DNA of 64,000 nt from contig NC_062216.1 of the NCBI RefSeq assembly GCF_902686445.1, forward strand, positions 15,707,084 through 15,771,083, written 5' to 3'. The notes below the pieces were generated by a model. It was not told the origin of the DNA and did not search any database. It saw only the letters and a program-made list of their open reading frames with translations. Source of the stretch: Sciurus carolinensis (Eukaryota; Chordata; Mammalia; Rodentia; Sciuridae). Both the position numbers and the translations under genes were made by a program. Shown one piece after another: positions 11,721 to 23,414 of the stretch. The stretch's first letter is position 1. Each line of letters opens with the position of its first letter.

Positions 11721-14208
11721 GAGAGATTTTCTATTTCAGATTGTGAGTGTTGCCCTTGGCCTTTCCCAAGCTCCTCTTAAAGCGTCACAAAAAAAGAGAA
11801 TAGAAAAAACAAAATCCAGGCCTGATGGAGCTGGGAAGCAACCAACCCTGCGAAGTGATCCCCATGAAGTGGATCTGCTGCAAAATGGGTGCTGGATGGA
11901 GGAGAGGGAGGCTGCTGAGAGCTGATGCTGGCCCCCTGGGCTGCCATCAGGGTGTAGACCTCGCCCAAGACAGGTGTTTCCATCCTGAAAGACTAGGATA
12001 ATGACCCTCTGAAGGTGGCCTGGCCCTGGGGAAGGGGGACTGTCCTTGTAGAGTGGGCCATATGACCCCACAGAAAGGCAAGAGGGGCAGATAGAGAACC
12101 AAGATGGTGGGTCATCTCTACTCCCATTGTTGATGACTGCCCACCTGTCCTGAGGTGACTGCCTGAGACACAGTGGGTGCAAGAGGGAAGGAGGAGGCAA
12201 GACAAAAAGTTCAGATTCCAGTTGCCAGGCCCTTGCCTCCAGCCCTCAATGAGTGGGAGTGCTAGGTGCTGTGGTTCCCTCTCCAAAGAATACCCCACAA
12301 CAGAGAGGAGCCTCCACATCCAGGAATAACAGATAGGGCATGCCCTACCTCCAGGCATAGGGCAGGCTCAGCCCATGACCGCCTAGTAGGAGGGAAAGCT
12401 CTGGCTGGATGATTGTGTGACACCATCCACACCCCAGAGCTTCTGAGGGACCAGCTGAGTCCAGACTTCAGTAGAAACCTGGCTTCTTCCTGTGCTCCAC
12501 CCCACTTCTCTCGCTCCCTTACAGGTCCCTGCCCAATTCTGCCCAGGTTCTGCCTTAGAATCCCACGGTGTGTGAACCACCAGGACCTACTAAGCATCCC
12601 AAGTTGAGGTGAAGATGCATCTAGGGAAGAAGAGATACTAGATTTGTAAGAAGAAACTTTTCATGATGTCCAAGGGGTGTTGAGAGGGTCTCACTTTTAC
12701 CCAACTCCTCTCACATGATCCTTAAGCAGGTAATTAACATCACTCACATATAAATTATTATTTTTTATACAAAGAAATAATTGCAGGATCTGTGCCCAGG
12801 AATGATAAAGAAAACAGGGATGGGGGAGAAAGAAAAAAAGGACCCAATTAAGTGAAAAGCATCCATAACAAGAGGAAGGAACCATAAACTTCAGATAAAG
12901 GTTAATTCAAACCACATGAAGTTGTCAGCATCTGACCACAAAAATACAATTTTGTAAGATCCAATCCAAGATGCTTTTCATATTTTTACAGATTTTACCA
13001 GCAACACAATGTCTCTAAAAGAGAGCTCAGAAAGAAATAGATGGTTCAAAAGAAAAGTACCAAAGAAGTGTCATGTAAGTTAGCAGAGCTCATGAAGAAA
13101 GTGAGGGATAAGACAAAAATATTGCAGAGATGAAAGCCACAGAAAAGGCCATGAAAGTCGAATAAAAATAACTGAAAACAGTCACAGTGTTTTGACAGAG
13201 TCTTGCAAAACAAAGTGGGACGTTCAACCAGACAATCACCACGAGAGAAGGCATTGCTGTGGTGTCCTTGGGCTGCCTGAGCGCAGATGTTTGCTGGCAG
13301 CAGCTGGCCTGGAACATCTCTAAGAAGCTGAGTGAGGCAGAGCTGGGCAGGGCGAAGGCGACTGAGGTCTCAGCAGATCCTGCATGGAGAGCCAAAGCAG
13401 GAGACCTTCAGAACTGTCCTAAATTAGGAGAACAGGGCCAAGCCTTTGCTTTCTCTCTTCAGTCCAGGCTGTCATTGGTTGTGAACTGGTCTCTGGGTGA
13501 GGAAGCTTCCTGTGACTGAGGGCACAGCTTTGACACCACAGGCAGCAGCCGCTGTTTCCCACAGCCAAGCATGGTTCCGAAGCTGGCGAGAGCCACAATA
13601 TCCTTCAGGGTTGTTCTTGACCTTGCTTCTATTGGGCATGTGGCCCAAGGAGCAAGGATTGCTGCCTTTGCAGTTGAACCTCCTGCAGAGCCCTTTCCTG
13701 TTCTGTGAACCGCTCAGCTGGTAGCCTTTTGTCAACCCGGCAAATGTAAACATGTAAAGTCTCCTGAACTGAGGCCCATTGAAATGTTCTGCTTCTTTCT
13801 TAGGGACATTATGAAATGCAGTAATTTGTCCTTCAGTTTTGAGGGAGTCAGGTGTGTCTCAGACCCCTGAACCTCCAAAACTTTACTGATATGTTTGACT
13901 CCTGAATTAAAAGGCTTATCTTACCGAGGTCTCCATTGCATCGTCACTTCTTGCTCACCTCCTGTCATCAGAAGAATGGAGCTCTTTGAGGTTCTGCCGG
14001 TTATGTGATTTGATCTTACCTATCGATGTAGTTCATAAAGGGGGATGGGGTAGACCCTGAGAGGGACAAGTTGCATCTCATAAGACAACAGCCTCCTTGA
14101 GGCTCCTGTCTAATTTTCAAGCAGTGGGGAATCACTGTCTTCTAACAAAATGAGCTGCTTCTGTACACCTAGCAAGCTTGGCAGAATCTGAGAGGTCAGG
14201 TTTCTTCA
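11721..14208. other. Unannotated non-coding stretch
   Basis: No gene is seen. The longest open frames (minus strand near 11,736-12,200 and 11,993-12,358) overlap each other in different frames and have no convincing splice signals or known domains. The part 12,890-13,260 is A-rich and may be very old LINE material, but I cannot assign it. Confidence 0.45.
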
Positions 14209-14430
14209 GTGTTGCCTGGCACATGTCTATAATCCCAGTGGTTCCAGAGGCTGAGGCAGGGGGATCACAAGTTCAAAGCCAGCCTCAGCAACTTAACAAG
14301 GCCCTAATCAACTTTGAAAGACCCTGTCTCAAAATAAAATAAAATAATAAAATAAAACGACTGGAGATGTGGCTCAGTGGTAAATGCCCCTGGGTTCAAT
14401 CCTTGGTACCAAAAAAATAAAAAATAAAAG
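14209..14430 (+). mobile_element. B1-ID composite SINE
   Basis: The left part is a 7SL/B1-type monomer ('tctataatcccagtggttcc', 'gaggctgaggcagggggatc'). The right part is an ID-type tRNA-derived unit ('atgtggctcagtggtaaatg', 'ctgggttcaatccttggtac'), and an A-rich tail follows. Between them is an A-rich (aaaat)n linker. Dimeric B1-plus-ID elements of this kind are known in squirrels and related rodents. They depend on L1 proteins for movement. Confidence 0.9.
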
Positions 14431-14864
14431 ATTCTCAAATGTAAATATTGGGGTGTCCCTAACCCAAGTCTCAGGGTCCAAGTCTTTCCTTATGAGGGCC
14501 CTGGCTGTTGCATAGACCTGCTGGGGCTGGGAACTCAAATCGCTCTGCATCTCTCTTGAGCACCTGAACTGGGTCCTCTGCTCAGTTTGCTCAGGATTTA
14601 CAGTAGTTAGGGTCTCTTCAGTGCTGCCAAGGAATTCCTTGAATGCGTGGTGAATCCCCTGAGCCCATCAACAGAGCTCTTTGCCGCTTGGCATGCCCAC
14701 GGTTGCCTCGTTCCTTCCTTACAGTCCCACCACTTGTCTTACAGCCTCAGGCAGCTCTTTCTGCCAGAATCACTTTCCCCCGCAGCTCGTTAAGTTGGCA
14801 GAAGCAGCCAGTGTTTTACATCCTGTCGTGACATGCTGCACCATGTAACTTACCTTCTGAACCT
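14431..14864. other. Unannotated non-coding stretch
   Basis: No gene or recognisable repeat is seen. Confidence 0.45.
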
Positions 14865-15075
14865 CAAGAAAGGCAGTCAATTTTATCAAGTGGGATTTGG
14901 CCCATTATTCAAAACGGACAGGATTTTGAATCTCAGTTTCTCATTCACTGTCTTATCTTTCCAGTTTTATGTCACCTGTAAATTGGATAGACATAACATC
15001 TATATCTTCATTCAATGTATTGATAAACATATTAAGTAGGATCGGGTCAAGGTTGATAGAAATGTTGAACGGGGC
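14865..15075 (-). mobile_element. CR1/L3-type LINE fragment, reverse transcriptase region
   Basis: The reverse complement of about 14,960-15,052 translates to LDPILLNMFINTLNEDIDV followed by a stretch ending in QFTGDIKL. This follows the CR1/L3 reverse transcriptase pattern: an LGP-L-FN-FINDL block, then the FADD catalytic box and TKL. Here the catalytic FADD box has decayed to FTGD. The fragment is very old and non-functional. Its strand matches the endonuclease-like fragment at 19.5 kb. Confidence 0.6.
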
Positions 15076-15119
15076 TGGGGTAGAAACAGGTTCTTGAGAT
15101 GTGCCACTACAAAGCGTGC

Positions 15120-15260
15120 TTCATCAGTCTCACTAAGCCAACAAATATTTATTGAATATCTGATATTTTCTGAGCAACCTCCTTACATTGGAGATAGAAT
15201 AATAAATAAGAAATGTTGCATGATCACAAGCTCCTTATGTCCTTATACAGGTTTATATCA
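15120..15260 (-). mobile_element. L2-like LINE fragment
   Basis: The words 'ccaacaaatatttattgaat' and 'catgatcacaagctccttatg' are the antisense 3' region of L2-like elements commonly found in mammalian genomes. Confidence 0.4.
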
Positions 15261-15469
15261 ATCAATTTATTTTCTTTCTTTGTGCTAGAGCATTCAGCTA
15301 AGCTGTAAATACAGTGAAATATACTATTCTTTAGCTTTGTGGTTCCTGGAAATTTTAATTTAGTGGATTGGTAAATACCTTAATAAAAATAATAAGAATG
15401 AGGGGTAACACAAACAGGGCTTTTTCTCTACTGGTAATTTTGCAATATAAGATAGTGTTTAAAAAATTC

Positions 15470-15840
15470 TCTGTAATGTCATAAAACAAAGGGCACAGTC
15501 ACTGTCCTCTTGCGGTGTACAACCTCATGGTAGACAGATATTAAGCCTAGAAACACGGGACTGAATATAAAGTAGAAGGTGTGATACTTGTTATACGGAA
15601 AGCAGCAGGGCCCGAGAGTGGAGAATAAGGGAGGCAGTCAGGAAAGGCCCGTCAAAGAAGTGCCATTTTGGTTGAGTTGATCCGAGAAGGAATATGAAGG
15701 AGCTGGCCATGAGGAAACCACTCCGGGTATAGCTCAGCAGGAGCAGGACTTCCTGATGGGGCAGGTTGGGCTTGGCCCCTGGGCGAACTTGAAGAACTAA
15801 AGGAGGCCAGTGTGAGCAAGGACGAGCATCCAGCAAGAGG
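15470..15840 (-). mobile_element. L2 LINE fragment, minus orientation
   Basis: The order of 'gtgtacaacctcatggtaga', 'gggaggcagtcaggaaagg' and 'gagaaggaatatgaaggagc' follows the L2 antisense pattern upstream of its ORF2 end. It probably belongs to the same ancient insertion as 16,240-17,190. Confidence 0.45.
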
Positions 15841-16239
15841 TGGGAGACTGTGAAGGGTTAGCTGTGAGTGGCAAGCAGGCCTCTCCCCACGTTGCCTGCA
15901 GGTGTCTGGCAGGGACTGATGATTCTGTAGCCAGCAGTGGGAAGGCCATGCATAACCTCAGCTCCCCACAGAGCCTCCGGGTGCAATCGACACTGGACTG
16001 CTGGCTCTCCCAGCAGGAACATGCCTCTCCCTGGAGCGTCTAGCATCCAAGCTCCAAGGAGAGCAACAGGGGGTGGCATCCCTTTCCTGAGCACTACCTG
16101 GGTTGCTGGTAGGCAGCAGTGCTATGCAGCACAACTGCAGAATGCCTGCCTGTGAGTTCTAACTGGCTCTGTGCTGTTTGCTGAGCCCATCTCCCGACAA
16201 GAGAGGTTGACTGGAGTCAGACTGGGTGGGGCTTGCTAA
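15841..16239. other. Unannotated stretch inside the L2 region
   Basis: No gene or repeat family is recognised. It separates two L2 pieces and may be an inserted or strongly diverged segment. Confidence 0.4.
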
Positions 16240-16265
16240 GCCACAATAACAAATTTCAATTTTAT

Positions 16266-16811
16266 TCAAGGTGCATAGGGAAGCCATTGGAAGGTTTTAA
16301 GCAAGGAAGTAACAACATCTGATTGAAGTTTTAAAAACCTCCCTCTGCTGGATGTGTAGGAGAGGATTAGATAACGACATGAGTTACAGCAGGGAACTGG
16401 TTGGAAGGCTATTGAATTAGCTTGGATGGAAGGAAGTGATTGAGCAAGAGAGTTCACAATGGGAATGGAGAGAAGAAAATGGATTCTGTATGCAGATAGG
16501 AAGTAGAAAAGATAAGAGTTATTAATAGGTTGGATGTGGGACACTAAGCAGAGAAACATAATGCCCAGATATCTGGCCTGAGCCACTGTCCAAGGCAGAT
16601 GGCCCCCCTGGGCATTATGGGAAGGTATGAAAGCTCCATTTACATAGATAGGGGAGAGGGGAGAGGAAATCATTTCAGGAGAGAAACGAATGGGTTCCCT
16701 TTGGAATGTGAACTTGGAGATATCTGTGAGACACTCAAATGGAGATGACAAAAGGGCTGTTGGATGTATCAATCTGGAGTCCAAAAGCGGGATTGAACTA
16801 AAGATATACAT
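16266..16811 (-). pseudogene. L2 ORF2 C-terminal remnant, open for 181 codons
   Basis: This is an uninterrupted minus-strand frame lying within L2 sequence and, at least around VAQARYLGI, in the L2 coding frame. The frame shows no catalytic FADD box, which would lie upstream. Family knowledge says L2 has been dead in mammals for a very long time, so 181 open codons is probably chance plus AT/GC composition. Domestication is a remote alternative. No start context, promoter or splice sites are seen. Confidence 0.4.
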
Positions 16812-16933
16812 TTTGGAATATTAATTGTGTAGATGATATTCAAAACCATGGATTGCGGAGAGTGTGGAGAGACCAAAAATAGAGAATAGTTCTGAGACCC
16901 TGGGAATATGGAATATGGATATAGAAAGTCAGG

Positions 16934-16938
<5 letters not shown>

Positions 16939-16990
<52 letters not shown>
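16939..16990. repeat. (GA)n microsatellite
   Basis: An uninterrupted GA run of 52 bp (26 units) on the plus strand. It is a pure polypurine tract with mirror symmetry. Confidence 0.98.
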
Positions 16991-16994
<4 letters not shown>

Positions 16995-17190
16995 ATGATA
17001 GAGAAAAAGAAGTTTGATTCTATGAAGAAAGAGGAAGTTCCAAGGGGACATCTGTGAATGTCAAGAAAGGAAAGTGTTTAGGAAGGACATCTTGCTAACC
17101 ACGTGCAATACTGGCCAGGATCAGAGTAATTGAGACAGGGGTGACCTGCACATGTGAGAACTCAAAAGTTAGTGGTCTGATATCTAAATA

Positions 17191-18539
17191 GTTCAAAATT
17201 TTGGAACAAAAATTTAATTGTTGTGGGGGTTGAACCAGCTCGAGATGGGTGGGTAAGAAGTGACTAGAGGAGGAAAAATGGGCGTGGCATATTGTAGGGA
17301 AGAAAAAGTCATCTTGTCACCCATTGCAGAGCTTATGGGTGACACCCTCATAACAGAAGACAGAGTAAGAGAAAAGCACAGCAAATTCATTTACCAAAGT
17401 TTCACAGGACCTGGAAACTGTTGGAAAAGGAAGACCCACACACCCAGGGGAAACTCTTCTCATGTAAAATCTGGTCAAAGACATGAATACTTGTGGAGAA
17501 ACAGGATTGGACACAAAGGGTCATGACCCAGTGGTAACAGACCGCAGGAGAACTTGGCAGTGCCTATTCGTTCAGATTCTTCTTGGATTTGAGTGGGGGC
17601 GTAAGCCCTCTGGACTGAGGGTCTTCTGACCTACTTTCAGGAGGGTAGGTCCATGGATTCCTTTGTGATCAAAGGAAGGAAGGCGGCAGAGGGTCACAGT
17701 GACTTTCTTGCTTCAGTGCTTTTCTATATTGCCAAGGTGCATATTTTGGGATATCACGTTTTGAGCATCAGCGATCTGTAGAAAATTGTGAGAAGCTTGG
17801 CCTTAAAGAGGAATATAAGAATGGAGTGTCAGCTGGATGGGGTTGGGGAACTAAATGAGGATTTTTAAAGAATGGGAGCTATCAGGGCACTTTGGTAGCT
17901 ATTTGGAAACGTGTGAGAGCTGAGAAAGAGTCTGGCCATGAAAGCATGACATGGGTGGGTCATGTCAGAGTTTCTAGAACCTGTGTTTTCCTGAAACCTT
18001 TTAGAAAATCGAGCCATTTGTCGCGGTGTTCTTTGAGTCTTTAAGTATGCCATGGCAGGCTTTATCCTCCCAGTAGCAAGCTCTGCCCATGCTCGATTGG
18101 CTGCAGTCTGAAACTCAAAAGTCACTGACAGCGGGAGGATTCCTTCCCTGCCCCACACTTACCTTCTGATCAAAGTCTTCAAGCTGGCATCAGAAGCAAC
18201 ACAGTGGCTGAGTGGTCATGCCTGTCCTTGGCCTTTAGTTGACATTGTACTATTTGCCCCAAACCAAAAAAAATGGGGTATTCCTCACCCTGTTAATCTC
18301 AGTGCATCTGGGAGAATATTTGTGGGGTCTTTTCAAGGGTCACCCTTGCTCACTATAGGTGTGACCTCCAGAGGCAGTTCTTTTGGGCCTCTACCCCTCT
18401 GCCATTCTGCCGGGTGATGTGCTGTCTGCACTGCTTGTTTCAGCTGATTTCTCAGCATCCTTTATATCTCAGGTCTTCATTCTACCAGAATTTACAAAAC
18501 AGTCCTTGCCAATGAAAGGTCTGGGGGTGGCAAGTGTTA
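17191..18539. other. Unannotated non-coding stretch
   Basis: No gene is seen. L2-like words may continue to about 17,260, and beyond that I recognise nothing. Confidence 0.4.
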
Positions 18540-18885
18540 TGGAATGCAAAATGTTTGCCTCACCCCATATGGTGAAACACTAACTCCCCGTGGGGTGGTG
18601 TTTGGAGGTGAACCCTTAGTAGGTGATAGTCAGATTGGTGCCCCTGGATGAAGGGATGTTAGAGAGCCTGATTCCTGTCTCTCTGCTTTCCACCTCCATG
18701 TAAGGTCACAGCAAGAGGGTGGACATCTGCAAACCAGGAAGCAGCCCTCACCAAATCCTTGATCTGCTGCCATCTTGTTCTTGGACTTCCCAGCCTCCAT
18801 AATGCTGAGAAATAAATATTTGCTGCATAAGCCATTCAGTCTGTGACAATGTGTTATAGTAACCTGATTTGAGTAAGATATCACA
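18540..18885 (+). mobile_element. MaLR-type (MST/MLT1-like) solo LTR, plus orientation
   Basis: The block has the standard order of a MaLR LTR. It includes 'ggtggtgtttggaggtgaac', a 'ggtcacagcaagagggtgg' segment, 'ttggacttcccagcctccat', a polyadenylation signal in 'gagaaataaatatttgctgc' and the end 'gtgttatagtaacctgattt'. No internal retroviral genes are present. Confidence 0.75.
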
Positions 18886-19429
18886 TTCAGTTTTGCCTTG
18901 CCTGAGGTGAGCCGATGCACAGGGAGGACACTATCAAGGCAGCCACAGAGAGGCAGAGCCATGTCATTTCCTCCCATGCTAGGAGTCTACCCCAGTGCTT
19001 CTGTGAGATAATATGCTTCCTTCTTTCTAAGCTGATTTGGTGCTTTCTATATTTTTTGGTCAAAGCCATTATTGCTCCTTTCTTTTGAAATCAATGTTCA
19101 TCAAGGAGCTTTCTGTACAGAAATGTTGGCTTCTAGACATGTCTCCACGTCTTTTTCATAGGTACCAACTTGAATTACATCCTGAGAATTTCTCGTTTTA
19201 GAGCCTCCCGACATCTCTGTCAGTGTCCCAACACTATAAAATTTGAGGCACCCATATCTGATAGTCTGCTATTCCCACAGACATTAAAACATGTGCTAGA
19301 AACCTTGTTTTGACACCTAGGCTTCTTTTCTTCAAAGTTTCCATCGCACCAATTTCAACATAAAATCTGTTGTCTTATGACATGTCCTGACTTTTGGTTT
19401 GGAGATATGGCCCCTGTTCTTTTAGAGTC
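18886..19429. other. Unannotated stretch, possibly CR1/L3-derived
   Basis: No gene is seen. The words near 19,235-19,260 ('aacactataaaatttgaggc') are of a type found in old LINE antisense copies, so part of this may extend the CR1/L3 fragment to the right. I cannot confirm it. Confidence 0.35.
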
Positions 19430-19640
19430 TATCCCTGGCACCCGACTGATGTGAAGGTTTGAAACCTTCTTTTCAAAAGTGACATATCTGACAAGAGCCA
19501 ATGTTTCTTTCATTCACAATAACAACCTCCAACATGACACAGTCCCTTGCTCCCAAGGTTCCCGTCACTTCTACTTCATCAATTTGTTCCTCCTTGTTGG
19601 TCAGAATTAAGTCCAGAATAGCAGTTACCTTTCTTAATCC
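19430..19640 (-). mobile_element. CR1/L3-type LINE fragment, endonuclease-end region
   Basis: The reverse complement of about 19,500-19,625 reads AILDLILTNKEEQIDEV, then VTGTLGARDCVMLEVVIV in one frame. This is the CR1/L3 endonuclease C-terminal pattern: LLDL-LTN-E, a G-LG stretch, then an S/D-D/H-M-E motif. The usual SDH catalytic triplet has decayed to ARDC. It is non-functional and very old, and is on the same strand as the 14.9-kb fragment. Confidence 0.65.
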
Positions 19641-20194
19641 TTTCCTTTCCAAGAGCCGGAATTGTCAGCGTGGCGAGTCAGGTTGCGCAACTGGGACAGA
19701 CCCAAGGGATGTATTTGTGGTAATTCGCATGCCTGGAAGTAAGGAGTTTGATGTGAGCTTCAGATCAGCAGAGAAATTGGATTTATTTTGGACACTCTAT
19801 CAGGAGGAAAAGACCAGAGCGGTGGGAGAAATTGAGGTGATTGAATAGATCAGACCAAGGCTAAAGGCTGTGATCCTTCCTTTCAAGAAATGAAACACTG
19901 GTTCTTGGAGACACTGTGTCTGCATTAGGAAGACACTGTCAAGTGCTGACAGACCCAAGACAAGATGCAGACCACTTGGTGTTGGGACTGGCAAATATCA
20001 GCCTGAGATGGGGCGGTGGTGGGAGTGGCCATTGCCAGCCACTCACCTGGTGCTTCTCCCTGTGAACCAGGTAGCTCTTGTTGGTGGGGGCTACAGGCAG
20101 AGTCAGAAGGGCTGGCCAGCAGCAGATGGCAGGAGTGTGGGGGCACAACAGGACTTTCTGTACAACTGGTTGGAGGCAGGAGAGGGGGTGGGTT
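19641..20194. other. Unannotated non-coding stretch
   Basis: No gene or named repeat is seen. The plus-strand frame 19,501-19,848 runs partly antisense to the CR1/L3 fragment, so it is not taken as a gene. Confidence 0.4.
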
Positions 20195-20345
20195 TAGGGT
20201 CAGGTGGCCCTGGGTGAGAGTCTCCCCTTCACTCCCAGCTCTGATCACAGGTAAGTTATGTAACCCCTTGCATGTCACCGTCCTTCTCTGCAGGTACAGA
20301 TAATAATGCCTTTCCATAGGGTTAGCACAGAGTAAGGACTCAAGA
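20195..20345 (+). repeat. MIR SINE
   Basis: The stretch runs 'actcccagctctgatcacag', 'gtaagttatgtaacccct', then 'ggtacagataataatgcc', in MIR core order, followed by the 3' 'agggttagcacagagtaagg' part. Confidence 0.65.
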
Positions 20346-21114
20346 GACGAGAGAGCACAGGGAGGCAAGGAAAAGACTCCAGCTGGAGTCAGAGGATTCC
20401 TGGAGTGTTCTCTAAGAAGTGGGGGGAACTGAGGGCAAGAGACAGCTTCCGGAAATAGGGTCCAGGGATTGCTGAACTAGGGACAGGTGGTGGGGAGCCC
20501 CACATGCAGAGCAGACTGGACTCAGTGGAGGCACGTGGGGCCTGGGGAGTGGAGGCCCAGAAGACGTCTCTCTGGTCCATGAGTGTACTCTCCAAAGAGC
20601 AGTTCTAGGGCTCGCTATAGGTGTCGTATTGCAAGGAGAATATGTAGACACTGGAAAGGTAGAAATGAAAGTCTGAGCCTCTCATGCATAGAGATTGGCA
20701 TAGGCCAGCAGTACCTGCCATTGGAGAGAAAAGGTCTCTCTGAGAGGCCCTGAGCCTGGATGGCAGCCCATGCAGATCTTGCTGTGGGGCAGGTGGGTGT
20801 CTGTCCATGCCGCTGTAAGAACCAGGGTTCCTACCACTATGAGGCTTTCTCATATGCACATTGAACTTACAGGTGTTTTGCTAAAAGCTCTCAGGGGAAA
20901 GCAATTTAAATACTACTACCAACCCCAGCAGCTGTACCACACAGCACACCGCAGGGGGAGTCTGAGTGGGAGGCGGAGCTGCTGTTTCTTGGTTGTTCTC
21001 GGGTGTCCTCCCTGGTGTATCTCCCGGTGTGGTTGCAGGAGATTCTAGGGAAGACTCGGTTCTAGGTTCCGTGAAGTTGTAGTTCACACGGAAACACCTT
21101 GCCACGCACAGGAT
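20346..21114. other. Unannotated non-coding stretch
   Basis: No gene or recognisable repeat family is seen. Several short overlapping open frames lack coding features. Confidence 0.45.
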
Positions 21115-21415
21115 GCTGTGGACTGAATGTGTATATTGCTCTAAATCCATTTGTTGACACTTGAACCCTGGTGTGGTGGTGTTTGGAGGTGAGGCCTTCA
21201 AAGGTGCTTAGGGTCAGATGAGGTCATGAGGGGAGAAGCCCCCAGGAGGGATCTGGTGCCCTCATAAGGCGATGAAAGGACAGGAACTCTCTCTTCAAGA
21301 AGGCAGGCCTCTGCAGACCAGGCACTGTGGTATTGGACTTCCTGGCCTGCACGACTCAAAGTAATAAGCTTCTACTGTGGAAGCCACACTGTCTGTGGCA
21401 TTTTTGTTACAGCTC
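21115..21415 (+). mobile_element. MaLR-type (MST-like) solo LTR, plus orientation
   Basis: It runs 'gtggactgaatgtgtatatt', 'ggtggtgtttggaggtgagg', 'ggtgccctcataaggcgatg', 'ttggacttcctggcctgcac' to 'tttttgttacagctcaaac'. This is the classic MaLR LTR layout. Confidence 0.75.
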
Positions 21416-22884
21416 AAACTGGCCATGCTGTATTCCTATATATGTTGTAAAATACAACAGAGTGTAGAGGACACACACACACACACACACACAATTTAAA
21501 AAAGAAAGAGGAAGAAGGGAAGGAGGAGCAGGAGGAGAAGGATGAGGAAACTGACCATGGAGCCCCGTGCAGGTGGAGAGTGCTCCACGTCCCCTCCTGG
21601 TCTCTCTGCCTTCTGTTCCTGCTGAGTCAGCCACAGTCCTGTCTTGCTTCCCTTTATCATTCTCCTGCCTATTCACACATCTCTAAATATCATGCCGTTG
21701 GGTGTGGGTGCCTTTGAAGTCCATGAAAACTGAGTTCGACCATGTGCATCCCTTGAGACTCGCTCCTTTCCCCGACCTTGGCTCCGTGGACCGGTTCGGG
21801 TCATTTTGCTGCAGTGTGCCATGCTCTCATGGCCGTGCGACCGTTCACCCATCTGCCTTCCTGCCTGCAGATGAGTGTGGTTTGCAAGTATTTTGCCCTT
21901 GCAGTGTTGGTGGGATTGCCATTACCTGGCTCCTGGTGCACGGGCAGAGGAGTAGACTGGTGTTTCAGGGTCTCCTGCCTGTTCGCCTTTGCTAGGTAGT
22001 GCTAAGTGGTTAACCAATTTATATTTTCATTGTCGGTTCGTTGCTTCACATTCTCATCTCGCCATCATTTTGTATTGTGTGTTTGTGTATAATATAATTA
22101 TATACATAACACAGTCATTATATATATTCAATTTGTGCTTATATAATAATATAAGAGCAGCACTTTCCAATCTTTGTGTAATGTTCTTTATGGACAATTT
22201 AAGGAATTTGCAAGGGTGATATTTCTCTTATTCAATTTCCTCTTTTCCTTTGACATTAAAATATACCTCTCAAATAAAAATGCAGCTCCTCTGTTTGGTG
22301 AAGCTGAATTTTTAGTGGGTCACAGGAGAATTTCTTAGAAGACCCCAGGAGTTTTGTTGAAGTATGCTTCTCCTCCATTTTGGTTTTCAGTCAGTGCATC
22401 TCAGATGAGCTGAATATATAATGCAGAGTAGGTTTTGTCAGGAGAGGTTGCTTATCCTGGAGAGCAGCCCCAAACCTTGGACAACCTGAGGCTGGAATAA
22501 GCAGTTGTCCTCATTGTGACCTGAAAGGACTCTTGAGGTTGGAGATGACTGGTACTGAGTGACCTAACAGAGACCCCAAGTCCACAATATCTGTACACAC
22601 TGAGATTCCAGGGACTTCCTGGAATCATTTACCTATTTGTGTTATGTAATTGAATCACATGGTGAGGCGGATTGTGTAAGTATAGAGGCGTTTTTATTTG
22701 GTTGGTGGTGGATCTGAGAAGAATTACAAGTCATCTGAACAGAATAAATCCATTTCTTATACTAAACCAGACTAGACTGAATGACAAAGTAGCCTATGTA
22801 TACCTATTTTTTTTGATTTCTTAGCAATTGGCTTGTTTCTTTCAATGGCAGAACCTTTCGTAAGCAAAATATAACAGGAATGTC
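21416..22884. other. Mostly unannotated stretch with (CA)n and GA-rich runs
   Basis: No gene is seen. A CA run lies at 21,471-21,493, followed by an A/G-rich tract to about 21,550. An AT-rich part at 22,060-22,150 and an undefined segment at 22,300-22,800 could include an unassigned LTR; nothing firmer can be said. Confidence 0.4.
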
Positions 22885-23285
22885 TATCAGCCTGTTTTTA
22901 TTACTATGATATCATACTTGAGGCAGGCTAACTTTATAAAGAAGTTAAGTTTATTTAGCTTACAGTTTGAAGCCTGAAAATCCAAATAGCATAGTGTAGT
23001 CTCTGGCAAGGTCCCCTGTTTCCTGTGTCATCTCATGGCAGATGGCAATGAGAGACCACACATGGGAGGGAAAGACCATGTCACAAAGAGGAGGCCAGAG
23101 AGACACTGGGACCCCATGATCATTTCCCAGGCAGCACCCTCAATTGCCCTGAGGACCTTCTGCTAGGACCCACCTTTTTAAAGGTCCCACCACCTCCCAA
23201 TGCAGCCACCCTGGGGACCAGGTCTCTAACACACGAGACCTTGGGGTCACCCACTTAAACCATATCCAACCCACAGGAGAAGTTG
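22885..23285 (-). mobile_element. MaLR-type LTR, minus orientation
   Basis: Reverse-oriented MaLR signature: 'ctgtttttattactatgata', 'gtttatttagcttacagttt', 'ggtcccaccacctcccaatg', 'gagaccttggggtcacccac' and 'taaaccatatccaaccc' at the end. Confidence 0.7.
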
Positions 23286-23414
23286 TGATGTTTTAAAAGT
23301 TAAAGAAGTTACTTTATTAGAAAAAAAATCAAAATGGAATTAACATTTACTTATTGTAAAGTCAATCAGTGAGAACAGTTAAAGAATCTAGATTTACATG
23401 AGTGGTAGTTACAA

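Larger units (their letters stand above)
16240..17190 (-). mobile_element. L2 LINE fragment (ORF2 C-terminal part), minus orientation
   Basis: The plus strand reads as antisense L2: 'gggaagccattggaaggttt', then an interval to 'atctggcctgagccactgtc', then 'tgaacttggagatatctgtg' and 'atcaatctggagtccaaaag'. In the minus-strand frame 16,266-16,811 the residues VAQARYLGI are the recognisable L2 ORF2 motif after the reverse transcriptase core. A GA microsatellite has expanded inside it. The copy is ancient and not expected to be functional. Confidence 0.65.

Noticed and set aside
19501..19848. 115-codon plus-strand frame
   Set aside because: Partly antisense to the CR1/L3 fragment; the minus strand carries the readable LINE motifs instead.
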